Below, in pieces: positions 1-8,119 of a stretch of 64,000 nt of DNA. The DNA lies in contig NZ_NPDD01000165.1 of assembly GCF_002272245.1 (NCBI RefSeq), positions 1 to 64,000 of the forward strand, written 5' to 3'. Origin of the DNA: Bacillus sp. 7884-1. GTDB lineage: Bacteria; Bacillota; Bacilli; Bacillales; Cytobacillaceae. The notes under the pieces are model-generated. The model saw only the letters and a list, made by a program, of their open reading frames with translations. It searched no databases and was not told where the DNA came from. Every line of letters begins with the position of its first letter. Position 1 is the first letter of the stretch. The position numbers and the translations under genes were made by a program.

Positions 1-124
1 AAGGATTAGTCCTTAATCCAGGGTCTTGAGGACAAATGGCACGAGCTACTAGAAAGATTAGTCCTTAATCCGGGCACTTGAGGACAAATCGGTCGAGCTA
101 CTAGAAGGATTAGTCCTTAATAAT
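1..124. repeat. 52-bp tandem repeat, at least 2.4 copies
   Basis: Units begin at 1, 53 and 105 with an exact 52-base period; the third is cut short at about 124. Each starts with the inverted repeat GGATTA-gtcct-TAATCC (one base varies in unit 2) and contains CTTGAGGACAAAT and CGAGCTACTAG. The array probably continues upstream of the window. It lies just before the TTG start at 151, so it could influence that gene, but this is not shown. Confidence 0.85.
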
Positions 125-150
125 GGGGTTTTGAAAAGGGGGAGATATGT

Positions 151-807
151 TTGAAGAAGAAAATTGGCTGCCTGCATGCGCATTATTCCAATATCGACTA
201 TATCGAAAGCGCGTTTTCAGCTTATGAACTCGAGTTAAATCATTACGTTGATCCGGGGTTAATATATCGGCTGAAAAACGATCAAGTGGCTGAGGCGGAG
301 AAGAAAGTGAAGGATCAAATAGAATGGATTGCTCAATCTGGAGTGGATGCCATTCTCATCACATGTACGAACTATATTGCATTACTGAAGCAAATCGAGG
401 TTAACATACCTATCATCAAGATTGATGAGCCGTACTTTGAGGCCCTTTGCAAGATCCAGCAGCCTCAGACCATTCTATTTACGAACCCTGACACGGTACA
501 GGGAACGATGTCCAGGCTAGAACAATATGCAAAAAATCGTCAGAAAACGTTGGATATCGAGGTTAAGATTATAGAAAATACCTTTGAATTAATTATGAGT
601 GGGAAAAATGAGGAGTACCAAAAGGCGGTTTGCGATTACATAAAGCAGCTGGATAGCATCCACGGCCTGTCAGTTGCTCAATTATCGATGGTAGCGGCGG
701 CACAGCAGGTGGAGCATGAAACTTCTATCTCGATTATCAATCCATTAAATACGTTAGTTTCATCAATGGTAAATCAATTAAACCTGCAAAAAATTGCGGA
801 ACAATGA
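151..807 (+). CDS. Asp/Glu racemase-superfamily protein
   Basis: 218-residue cytoplasmic protein with the look of the aspartate/glutamate racemase superfamily. It has an N-terminal KIGCLHAHY segment, a DAILITCTNY segment with a candidate catalytic cysteine near residue 73, and an LSVAQLSMVAAA segment where active racemases usually carry a second cysteine. That second cysteine appears to be absent, so racemase activity is doubtful. The TTG start at 151 is supported by AAGGGGGAG at about 137-144. The gene stands alone, with the 52-bp repeats directly upstream. Family assignment is from motif pattern only. Confidence 0.6.
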   Translation: MKKKIGCLHAHYSNIDYIESAFSAYELELNHYVDPGLIYRLKNDQVAEAEKKVKDQIEWIAQSGVDAILITCTNYIALLKQIEVNIPIIKIDEPYFEALCKIQQPQTILFTNPDTVQGTMSRLEQYAKNRQKTLDIEVKIIENTFELIMSGKNEEYQKAVCDYIKQLDSIHGLSVAQLSMVAAAQQVEHETSISIINPLNTLVSSMVNQLNLQKIAEQ

Positions 808-828
808 TTGTTCCGCAACACCTGCTGC

Positions 829-1134
829 TTACATTCCTTTTCCGCCTCTAGGAACAAGGGTCGATATTCTTTCCATGCCCGTAAGAATTGGTTTCGCCTG
901 CTGAATCAAAGTTTGTGTGGATTCCAGCGTTAGTGAGCCTTGATGGGCACTCTCGCTGCTCCACACCTCATAAACATACACAGAGTTAGGATCATCAGGT
1001 GCCACGCTTACAAGGTATAACTCACAGTCATCTAAGTTTTGCAACGATTCAGCGGCTTCTAATAAAATCGTTGTCAGCTGTTCCCGTTCGCCCTCTTTTG
1101 CAATCAACCTGCCGTATATTCCGAATTTCTTCAC
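829..1134 (-). CDS. Antibiotic biosynthesis monooxygenase (ABM) domain protein
   Basis: About 101 residues, the usual size of a single ABM/YgiN-like ferredoxin-fold domain. Visible features are the N-terminal strand GIYGRLIAKEG, a helix rich in Glu/Leu, YLVSVAPDDPNSVYVYEVW, and a C-terminal strand ending ISTLVPRGGKG. Such proteins act as small oxygenases or quinol monooxygenases; the substrate cannot be told. The GTG at 1134 sits about 7 bases from GAGGAGG. An in-frame ATG at 1140 is almost on top of the ribosome site and is less likely. It converges on the racemase-like gene upstream. Confidence 0.75.
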   Translation of the reverse strand: MKKFGIYGRLIAKEGEREQLTTILLEAAESLQNLDDCELYLVSVAPDDPNSVYVYEVWSSESAHQGSLTLESTQTLIQQAKPILTGMERISTLVPRGGKGM

Positions 1135-1285
1135 TTTCATTCCTCCTCTTTTAGTTCCATTTTACTTTAATCACCCTAATAGCTGTTTATTAAGCATCGC
1201 TGTAAAATAAATTTTTTTCCTAATCATTTTTTCACCAAAATTTTGGGCAATTTAAAAGGAAACTACTATCAAGGCAGGGATTACC

Positions 1286-1906
1286 ATGAGTGCTCAAAGT
1301 GAAGCTTTAAATAAGTTAATTAAAGAACAACGTGAGGGAGCAAAGCAATGGCTGCACTATTGGCAGGAGTTTTCTGCCTTTGATACGTGGCAATTTTGGT
1401 TTCATGTGATTATGTTTGTGACCCCGCTAATCATTCTTCTATATGCAATGGACTGGAAAAGGGCATTCCAGTTAGGCTTTTATGGATTTAATGTACATGT
1501 TTGGTTTACCTACTTTGATGATTTTGGTACAACTCAAGCGCTTTGGACATATCCTTATAAAATGATTCCCTTTATCTCCCACAGTGTCGGATTGGACGCC
1601 TCACTGGTCCCGGTATTGTTCATATTGGTGTACCAATGGACGACAAAACATAATAAAAATTATTACATTTATACACTGTTATTAAGTTTGTTTCTCTCAT
1701 TTATTCTAAAACCTATCTTTGTCATGCATCATTTGTTCAAATTCAACTCATGGGCAAATTACTTTCACCTGTTCTTGACCTATGTCATTATTATCGTCCT
1801 ATCAAAGGTGATTACAGATTTCTTCATGTTCATGAAAAAAAGGGCAGAAGAGAAGCCATCCGAAGTGGAACCTAAAAAGAATCGCAGGAAGAGAAGGTTC
1901 AGATGA
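1286..1906 (+). CDS. CBO0543-type integral membrane protein
   Basis: 206 residues with five or so hydrophobic segments (about residues 38-56, 60-78, 105-118, 128-146 and 157-180) and a basic tail rich in Lys/Arg/Glu. It resembles the CBO0543 family of uncharacterised Bacillus membrane proteins, recognised by a Trp/Phe/His-rich first half. No catalytic motif is visible. It is followed after 15 bases by a small cysteine-motif protein and may be co-transcribed with it. Function unknown. Confidence 0.65.
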   Translation: MSAQSEALNKLIKEQREGAKQWLHYWQEFSAFDTWQFWFHVIMFVTPLIILLYAMDWKRAFQLGFYGFNVHVWFTYFDDFGTTQALWTYPYKMIPFISHSVGLDASLVPVLFILVYQWTTKHNKNYYIYTLLLSLFLSFILKPIFVMHHLFKFNSWANYFHLFLTYVIIIVLSKVITDFFMFMKKRAEEKPSEVEPKKNRRKRRFR

Positions 1907-1921
1907 AAGTGGGGGACTCAG

Positions 1922-2167
1922 TTGGATAATACTTATCATGAGGCACATCGGTTTAGCAGTCGACACCGAAAGGATTTAGAAAGGGACCAGGTATGTGGGT
2001 GCTTCCATTGCCTAAGGATTTTTAATCCTGCTGAGATTACCGAGTGGGTGGATGATGACGATACCGCGCTCTGCCCTTATTGTGGGATTGATTCGGTAAT
2101 TGGGGAGAGCTCAGGTTTTCCGATTACAGATATGTTCTTAAAGGAAATGCATAAGATGTGGTTCTAG
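1922..2167 (+). CDS. Small zinc-ribbon-like cytoplasmic protein
   Basis: 81 residues with two CxxC knuckles (CFHC near residue 27 and CPYC near residue 52), preceded by an acidic WVDDDDTAL segment, so a single structural zinc site is likely. The TTG start at 1922 follows a GGGGG ribosome site at about 1911-1915. Similar small proteins are widespread in Bacillus without a known role. It lies directly downstream of the CBO0543-like membrane protein. I would not assign a function. Confidence 0.7.
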   Translation: MDNTYHEAHRFSSRHRKDLERDQVCGCFHCLRIFNPAEITEWVDDDDTALCPYCGIDSVIGESSGFPITDMFLKEMHKMWF

Positions 2168-2237
2168 AATCAAGGATGAATAAAAGCGCCCATCATTTTT
2201 AAGCGCATTTATGCATCCTATAAGATTTGACCATAGC

Positions 2238-2333
2238 TTACGTGCCAAATCTCGATTATATGTGCCAAATTAATAGTTTACGTGCCGAATTAATAGTTTA
2301 TGTGCCAAATTTCCAATTTACGTGCCAACATGG
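2238..2333. repeat. Five tandem copies of a 20-bp repeat
   Basis: The core TTAYGTGCCAAAT recurs exactly every 20 bases, with cores starting at 2239, 2259, 2279, 2299 and 2319. The intervening 7 bases are variable (often TAATAG). The last copy leads into GCACGTAAA at 2341, the inverse of TTTACGTGC at 2318, so the end can fold. The tract lies between convergent genes. An open reading frame through it is just repeat translation. Confidence 0.85.
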
Positions 2334-2344
2334 ACACCATGCAC

Positions 2345-2373
2345 GTAAAAAAGCCAGGCAATTTGCCTGGCTT
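2345..2373 (-). terminator. Intrinsic terminator of the LysM-NlpC/P60 gene
   Basis: An inverted repeat (AGCCAGGCA / TGCCTGGCT) at 2352-2372 is followed, reading the minus strand, by a run of Ts. It lies 7 bases after the stop of the minus-strand cell wall hydrolase. Confidence 0.85.
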
Positions 2374-2379
2374 AAGGTT

Positions 2380-3609
2380 TTAATAGAATCGTTTAAACCC
2401 ATCAAAGTGGGCAGTGTAGTAAGGGTTGCTTAGGTTAGCGATCGAGACTCCCCTTTTCTCATCGGCATGGAGAAATTCGTTATTGCCAAGATAGATGCCG
2501 AGGTGAGAGATTCCTTGTTTATATGTATTTTCGAAAAAGACCAAGTCGCCTGGTTTTGGCTGGTCGACATAGTATGTACGGCTATAGTATCCCGCCGCTG
2601 AATAACGGCCGATTTTGTAGCCAGCCTTATTCGCAACATAAAAGATAAAGCCGCTGCAATCAAAGCCATTTAGCGTGGATCCACCCCAAACATATGGTGT
2701 GCCCATAACGCTTTTTGCTACATTGATAAAGTCAGTTGCAAATTCTCCGACTGGTTCAACAGGCTTAGTAGGAGTAACGACCGCTGCCTCACCAGAAACC
2801 TTCAGCTTTTGGCCAACGTAAATCATGTCCGTTTTCAAACCGTTGATTTCTTTTAATTTCTGAACAGTCATTTTAAATTTCAGGGAAATTCCACCTAATG
2901 TATCTCCGCTTTTTATCGTATACTCCGTCGTTTTCTCAGGTTGGACGGGTGGTGCTACTGGCTGTGTGGGAGTCGGAGTCGGAGTTACCTCTGCTGCCTT
3001 CCCTGTAACTTTCAATTTTTGTCCCACATATATCCTATCCGAATTCAAACCGTTAAGCTTCTTTAATTCTGCCACACTCATTTTATACTGTAAGCCGATT
3101 TTTCCTAAAGTATCACCACTTACAACGGTATAGACAGAAGAAGAATCAGCAGGTGGAGTAACAGGAGTCTGGGCTGGCGGTGGTGTTGGAGCTGCACTCG
3201 CTTTTTCTGAAACCTTTAATGTTTGTCCCACATAAATCTTGTCTGAATTCAACCCATTCAGTGATTTCAGTGCAGAAACAGTCGTGCTAAATTGATTGGC
3301 AATTTTACCAAGATAGTCGCCGTTTTTGACTACATACGTAGTAGTTGAAGTAGCAGTTGTACTAGTAACTGTTTTTATTGGTTCTGCAACAGCTTCACCA
3401 GAAACCTTCAGCTTTTGATTCACTTGCAGAAAATCAGATTTCAAGTTATTCAAGCTCTTTAAATCTGAAACAGTAGTTTGATATTTTGTTGCAATTTTCC
3501 ATAGAGAATCTCCCTTTTCAACTGTATGCGTACTGGCGTATGCGGAACCTGCATATACAGTCGAAAGAAAGGCAGCAGTCGAAACCGCTCGAACGATTGT
3601 TTTCTTCAT
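2380..3609 (-). CDS. Secreted D,L-endopeptidase with four LysM domains (LytE/LytF/CwlS type)
   Basis: 409 residues. A Sec signal peptide (about 1-25, ending AYA) is followed by four LysM domains at about 27-70, 89-133, 157-201 and 228-272, joined by Thr/Pro-rich linkers. The C-terminal NlpC/P60 domain covers about 288-409. The catalytic cysteine lies in FDCSGF and the histidine in ISHLGIYLG. The family cleaves the D-Glu-meso-DAP peptide bond in peptidoglycan and works in cell separation or wall turnover. The ATG start follows AGAGGTGAG. Four LysM units match CwlS in number, but domain count alone does not fix orthology, so no symbol is given. Confidence 0.92.
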   Translation of the reverse strand: MKKTIVRAVSTAAFLSTVYAGSAYASTHTVEKGDSLWKIATKYQTTVSDLKSLNNLKSDFLQVNQKLKVSGEAVAEPIKTVTSTTATSTTTYVVKNGDYLGKIANQFSTTVSALKSLNGLNSDKIYVGQTLKVSEKASAAPTPPPAQTPVTPPADSSSVYTVVSGDTLGKIGLQYKMSVAELKKLNGLNSDRIYVGQKLKVTGKAAEVTPTPTPTQPVAPPVQPEKTTEYTIKSGDTLGGISLKFKMTVQKLKEINGLKTDMIYVGQKLKVSGEAAVVTPTKPVEPVGEFATDFINVAKSVMGTPYVWGGSTLNGFDCSGFIFYVANKAGYKIGRYSAAGYYSRTYYVDQPKPGDLVFFENTYKQGISHLGIYLGNNEFLHADEKRGVSIANLSNPYYTAHFDGFKRFY

Positions 3610-3849
3610 TTACAGCTCACCTCTATTATTCTGGTATATTACACATATTCTACCATGAATTTCCTTTAAAACGGTATATAAAGTTGCAAACAAAGCCAGA
3701 GTAAGGCGAAAAAAGTAGTATTATCAAAGTTTTATAGCAAAATGTCACTTTTTGAAAAACAATATTGTTCGTTTGACAGCACAAAAGGAGTTATTTTTTC
3801 AGCCTAAAGCACTATATAATAAGTGTACTATTTTCCTAGGAGGTTCATT

Positions 3850-4535
3850 TTGAAACATTACAAAAGGTTTATGAAAAAGTATGGGATGATATCTGCCGTT
3901 GTCGTCGTTGTTGCTGGAACAACTATTTTACTAGTTTTCAATAAGGATAATAAGGAAAAAGCCGGAGGAATCTCGCAAATGAGTGCAAGTCAAGGAGAGA
4001 TTCTAACAGATCCAATTGCGAATAAAGCGAATCCAAAGGTCGGGGTAAATAGGACTCCCACAAGTAATAAAGAAGCAGAAAACCAACAAGCAAAAAAGCA
4101 GGAAGAAATACTAGAGGAGATTCAGAAAATGGTTGATCCGGAATGGGACAAGGGAATCAAGTCGCGGATAAAAGGCTCTCTGAATTAATGGCTCAAGCGC
4201 AAGAAGAATATAAGGCCAAGAAAGAGAGAAATTTGGATATTTCTAGAATCGATGGGAAGTATCAAGCCATTTATAACGATTATGAGGAAGATACGAAGAC
4301 GATTGTTCTCAAGAACCGACTAAGCGGCTCAGATCGTCATGAAACGAATGCAAAGGTCTTTAACAAGTTCTATTCAAATGTAGAATTATCTTCCATCCTG
4401 GTAACGAAATCAGTTTCAACACCTTGGGGAATTTTACAATCACAAAAACAAGTATTGGCTGGTAAGCATTTTAAACATGTTTAACAAGTGGGCGGCGGAG
4501 TTAACCCAACTGCCCTGGATGAAGTTTCAAAGTAA
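3850..4535 (+). pseudogene. Frameshifted gene for a membrane-anchored protein
   Basis: The TTG at 3850, placed after CTAGGAGG, begins a protein with a basic N-terminus and one membrane helix (ISAVVVVVAGTTILLVF). A charged Gln/Lys/Glu-rich region follows, and the frame stops at 4186-4188. The coding signal continues in another frame as a Lys/Glu-rich stretch (SELMAQAQEEYKAKK onward). That frame meets a TAA at 4482 and would continue in frame to the TAA at 4533. This reads as one gene broken by a frameshift near 4140-4180 and probably a nonsense mutation. The family is not recognised. A sequencing error could mimic it. Confidence 0.6.
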
Positions 4536-4549
4536 ATAATGAAGAATGG

Positions 4550-4579
4550 AGCCCCGCTTTTTGCAAAGTGGGGCTTTAT
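4550..4579 (+). terminator. Intrinsic terminator after the frameshifted gene
   Basis: The stem AGCCCCGCTTT / AAAGTGGGGCT (one G-T pair) is followed by TTATTT. Confidence 0.85.
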
Positions 4580-4883
4580 TTGTGCGCCCAGCATGGGTGT
4601 AGTTTATTGGGTGCAGGTCCCGAACTGTACAAAGTTATGCCCTTTAAAATAAATAGTACACATTAGTGAATAATATATTAAGAAATGCCTCATACTTCCT
4701 GTCTTCAAGGAAGATTGACAAATTTTGAGAAAATACTACAATTAATAAGAATGTATATAATAGAAGAAACAAGAAACAGCTTTAGAAGGGGTGCTGAAGG
4801 ATTGAAAGGGATTACATCCTGCAAGACATTTAACCTAATTTATGATGGACAGATAAATATAGAAGAGGCAACTTCAACGACCA
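4580..4883 (+). promoter_or_regulatory. tagB upstream region with sigma-A promoter
   Basis: This stretch has no supported gene. It contains TTGACA at 4715-4720, a 16-base spacer and TACAAT at 4737-4742. The same elements and a similar spacer occur before tagD1 (6212-6239). The leader from about 4750 to 4883 is long and has no obvious terminator. A 68-codon reading frame here has no ribosome site and no recognisable protein. Confidence 0.6.
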
Positions 4884-6059
4884 ATGGCTAGGGAAATACT
4901 AATTGGAATTTATCTATTCGTATTTAAAATAATATATTCTCTTTTTTACTTTTGTGTAGTCCAGAAAAAGATTACCTTTGTGATCTCATTTGAGGAAAAT
5001 AATCGTTTTCTCTATCGGGAACTAATCAAACAAGACCCTTCCATGGATATGATTATATTACATAAAGGAAAAATCTCTAAAGGATTTCAGAAGCTTTTAA
5101 CCCAAAATACAAAAGCGATTCACTTTACCAAGAATGTAAAGAACTGGATTACTGCAGTCTATCATATTTCCACTTCGAAAGTGATTATTGTCGATAATTA
5201 CTATGGATTTTTAGCAGCGATGCGTTTCAAGGAAAATGTCGAATGCATCCAAATCTGGCATGCAGCGGGCGCTCTTAAAACATTCGGATTTGCAGATAAA
5301 TCGACGTTAACTAGAAGCAAAAGAGCCAATAAACGTTTCAAGAGGGTATACTCTAAATTCCATAAAATAGTTGTGGGATCGGAGAAAATGGCAGAAATAT
5401 ATTTTGACGCTTTCAATACAGCTCCTGAAAATATATTGCGTACAGGAATTCCTAGAACAGACTTTTTTTTCAATAAAAAGAAAATAGCAGAAAGAAAAGC
5501 AAAGGTTCTGAAGAAATATCCAAGCTTTGAAGGTAAAAAAATCATTATGTATGCACCGACATTTCGGGATGGATTAATGAATGCTGACCAAATGCCATTA
5601 GATGTTGAAAAAATGTACATGGAATTTAAGGATGAATATCTATTGCTTATCAAAACGCATCCTTCCGTAAATAATAGCAATCGGTATGAGGAACAATATC
5701 CAGAATTTGCTTATAATTTATCCAGCTATAGGAGAGTAAATGATTTGCTAGTCGTTGCCGATTACCTAATCACGGATTACTCATCTATCCCATTTGAATA
5801 TGCCATTCTACAGAAACCGATGATTTTCTTTGATTATGACTATGAACAATATAAGAGAGAAAGAGGGCTCATTCCAGACTATAAAAAGATAGTTCCTGGT
5901 CCTATTGCATACAACACAGAACAGATTGCCAAAATCATTCAGGAAAATAACTTTGATATGGATCAAATTCGTGAGTTTTCAAAGGACTGGAATACATTTT
6001 CGGATGGTCATTCATCGAAAAGACTAGCTGGGTATGTTGTACAGAGAATAAATCATTAG
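4884..6059 (+). CDS. tagB: CDP-glycerol glycerophosphotransferase, TagB-like primase
   Basis: 391 residues, close to B. subtilis TagB. An N-terminal hydrophobic segment (about 5-25) is followed by a GT-B type CDP-glycerol glycerophosphotransferase domain. Motifs seen are IWHAAG (about 125), RTGIPRTDFF, YAPTFRDG, KTHPS, and DYLITDYSSIPFEYA near 290-305. TagB adds the first glycerol phosphate from CDP-glycerol to the undecaprenyl-PP-ManNAc-GlcNAc linkage unit on the inner membrane face. No strong ribosome site precedes the ATG at 4884. TagB is preferred over TagF because of its length, the DNYYGF segment and its place beside tagD. Confidence 0.82.
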   Translation: MAREILIGIYLFVFKIIYSLFYFCVVQKKITFVISFEENNRFLYRELIKQDPSMDMIILHKGKISKGFQKLLTQNTKAIHFTKNVKNWITAVYHISTSKVIIVDNYYGFLAAMRFKENVECIQIWHAAGALKTFGFADKSTLTRSKRANKRFKRVYSKFHKIVVGSEKMAEIYFDAFNTAPENILRTGIPRTDFFFNKKKIAERKAKVLKKYPSFEGKKIIMYAPTFRDGLMNADQMPLDVEKMYMEFKDEYLLLIKTHPSVNNSNRYEEQYPEFAYNLSSYRRVNDLLVVADYLITDYSSIPFEYAILQKPMIFFDYDYEQYKRERGLIPDYKKIVPGPIAYNTEQIAKIIQENNFDMDQIREFSKDWNTFSDGHSSKRLAGYVVQRINH

Positions 6060-6066
6060 TATAAAA

Positions 6067-6097
6067 AAGAACGGACTGATTCTGTCCGTTCTTTTTA
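6067..6097 (+). terminator. Intrinsic terminator of tagB
   Basis: The stem AGAACGGAC / GTCCGTTCT encloses a 7-base loop and is followed by TTTTTAT. Confidence 0.88.
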
Positions 6098-6167
6098 TAT
6101 TTTATATAGGGAATTTCACCCATATTTAGAATTGGGTGTGCTATAATATTTACATTGTTTTAACAAA

Positions 6168-6239
6168 TTCGACAAAAGCTTTGTTGCTTATTTACAATTC
6201 CCTAATAACCATTGACATTTTCTCATAAAATATTACAAT
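6168..6239 (+). promoter_or_regulatory. tagD1 promoter with Spo0A-box-like site
   Basis: TTGACA at 6212-6217, a 16-base spacer and TACAAT at 6234-6239 form a good sigma-A promoter. At 6168-6174 is TTCGACA, the reverse complement of the Spo0A consensus TGTCGAA. The promoter is seen directly; Spo0A binding is inference, since a 7-base match is common by chance. Confidence 0.6.
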
Positions 6240-6328
6240 TTGATAGTATGTTTAATTAGTAAACTAATTGAACCGAAAAATAGATTTGATAATAAATTCA
6301 GTTGACAACGAATAAAGGGGGGACAAAT

Positions 6329-6727
6329 TTGAAAAAAGTATTAACCTATGGCACATTTGATATACTCCATTTTGGACATATAAATATACTAAAAAGGGCT
6401 CGTGAATTAGGCGACCATTTAACAGTAGGCTTATCTACGGATGAGTTTAATGCATTAAAAAATAAAAAGTCCTATCATAGTTTCGAAAATAGAAAGTTAA
6501 TTTTGGAATCCATACGTTATGTTGATCATGTGATTCCAGAAAAGAATTGGGATCAAAAGGTTAGAGATGTAATTTTAAATGATATTGATATATTCGTGAT
6601 GGGTGATGATTGGAAGGGGCAATTTGACCATTTGAAGGAATATTGCCAAGTCATTTATCTTCCAAGAACAGTAGGTGTTTCTACTACAAAAATAAAAAAA
6701 GAATTGGCTGCAGTATCGTTTGCTTAA
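6329..6727 (+). CDS. tagD: Glycerol-3-phosphate cytidylyltransferase, copy 1
   Basis: 132-residue nucleotidyltransferase of the TagD family. It makes CDP-glycerol from CTP and sn-glycerol 3-phosphate for poly(glycerol phosphate) teichoic acid. The signatures are YGTFDILHFGHI with the HxGH motif, DEFNALKNKKSYHS, MGDDWKG and RTVGVSTTKIKKE. The TTG at 6329 is chosen because AAAGGGGGG lies about 7 bases upstream; an earlier in-frame TTG at 6302 would overlap this ribosome site. A second copy lies at 9177. This copy has the longer C-terminal tail (AAVSFA). Confidence 0.93.
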   Translation: MKKVLTYGTFDILHFGHINILKRARELGDHLTVGLSTDEFNALKNKKSYHSFENRKLILESIRYVDHVIPEKNWDQKVRDVILNDIDIFVMGDDWKGQFDHLKEYCQVIYLPRTVGVSTTKIKKELAAVSFA

Positions 6728-6805
6728 TAATCGGATGCTATAGCATTTTTCAATTATTTTTTTATGATCATTTGAGAAATATTCATGGAGATGAGGTAAT
6801 GAAGA

Positions 6806-6832
6806 ATATCCCATTTTGGGATTATTTTTTTT
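6806..6832 (+). terminator. Intrinsic terminator of tagD1
   Basis: A short stem ATCCCA / TGGGAT with a 2-3 base loop is followed by a T-rich tract. The stem is short, so termination may be partial and allow read-through to the next transferase. Confidence 0.65.
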
Positions 6833-6919
6833 GCATGCCATCTCCATTAATAAAATAACACTAGTTGTAAAAACTAACTTTAATGATAAAGATCATTGTA
6901 GTTATGATGGAGGTTGAAT

Positions 6920-8119
6920 GTGAGGGAGCTTTTACAAACATTACTGAAATCGAAATCAATTATTAAAAAAATGTATCATATTTTGTTTAATTTAATTGGA
7001 TATCTACCAGTAAAAAAGGATCTAATTATATTTGAAAGTTTTCTTGGTAAACAATACAGTGATAACCCAAGAGCCATATATGAATATTTGAAAGAACATC
7101 ACCCTGAGTATCAACTATTGTGGAGTATTGATAAAAGGTATAAACAGAATTTTCTCGATGCAAAGGTATCATTTGTTAATCGTTTTTCAATCAAATGGTT
7201 ACTTCTGATGCCACGTGCTAATTTTTGGGTCATTAACAGCAGGATGCCTTATTGGATAAGAAAACCAAAGCATACCGTTTATTTACAAACATGGCATGGA
7301 ACACCCTTAAAGAAACTGGCTGCTGATATGGAAGAAGTTCACATGCCGGGTACAACCACGGATAAGTATAAGCAGCTTTTTTTAATGGAAACCCGTAATT
7401 GGGACTATTTGATTTCACCGAATCGTTATTCCACAGATATTTTCCAAAGTGCCTTTCAGTATAACAAAGAGAAAATATTAGAAACCGGATATCCTAGAAA
7501 TGATTATTTAATCAATAATAATACTATAGAAGCTGTTAACAGTATTAAGAAATCACTTGGATTACCAAAAAATAAAAAGATAATTTTGTATGCACCTACA
7601 TGGCGTGATGATGAATATGTTAAAGTGGGACAATATAAGTTCACATTGCATTTGGAATTGGAACAGCTTCAAAGCTCTTTAGGTGATGAGTATGTTATCT
7701 TATTAAGAATGCATTATTTAATTGCCAATAAAATGGATGTGTCCACTTATAAGGGTTTCGCTCACGACTTTTCCAAACATGATGATATCCGGGATCTATA
7801 TTTAATAAGTGATGTGCTTATTACAGATTATTCATCTGTCATCTTTGATTATTTGTGTTTAAAAAGGCCAATAATTTTTTATACATATGATATTGATTCC
7901 TACCGGGATAAATTAAGAGGGTTTTATTTCGATATCGAAAAGGATGCACCTGGGACTTTAGCTAAAACAACAGAAGAGGTATTAGAGGCAATTAAATCAA
8001 TTGAAACAAAGCCATCAGAATCATTAATACGATTTCATCAGGAATTCTGCAATTTAGAGAAGGGGATTTCAACTGAGAGGGTAGTAAAAAGTGTGTTTTT
8101 AGAAAGGGCAACAAAATGA
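6920..8119 (+). CDS. CDP-glycerol:glycerophosphate glycerophosphotransferase, TagF/TarF type
   Basis: About 399 residues containing only the catalytic CDP-glycerol glycerophosphotransferase domain. Motifs are FESFLGKQYSDNPRAIYEYL, TWHGTPLKKL (about 130), ETGYPRNDYL, YAPTWRDDEY, LRMHYLI and DVLITDYSSVIFDY. The length is like S. aureus TarF and shorter than B. subtilis TagF (746 residues). It therefore probably primes or extends the poly(glycerol phosphate) chain. The GTG at 6920 is 6 bases from TGGAGG; the TTG at 6914 is too close to that site. The stop overlaps the tagG start (ATGA), so the two are translationally coupled. Confidence 0.85.
   Translation: MRELLQTLLKSKSIIKKMYHILFNLIGYLPVKKDLIIFESFLGKQYSDNPRAIYEYLKEHHPEYQLLWSIDKRYKQNFLDAKVSFVNRFSIKWLLLMPRANFWVINSRMPYWIRKPKHTVYLQTWHGTPLKKLAADMEEVHMPGTTTDKYKQLFLMETRNWDYLISPNRYSTDIFQSAFQYNKEKILETGYPRNDYLINNNTIEAVNSIKKSLGLPKNKKIILYAPTWRDDEYVKVGQYKFTLHLELEQLQSSLGDEYVILLRMHYLIANKMDVSTYKGFAHDFSKHDDIRDLYLISDVLITDYSSVIFDYLCLKRPIIFYTYDIDSYRDKLRGFYFDIEKDAPGTLAKTTEEVLEAIKSIETKPSESLIRFHQEFCNLEKGISTERVVKSVFLERATK

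Noticed and set aside
2238-2333. CRISPR array
   Set aside because: The period is only 20 bp, spacers are 7 bases and nearly identical, and no cas genes are present.
2227-2433. 68-codon open frame
   Set aside because: It is a translation of the 20-bp repeat array and the terminator, with no ribosome site.
4685-4891. 68-codon open frame before tagB
   Set aside because: It covers the tagB promoter, lacks a ribosome site and has no protein-like pattern.
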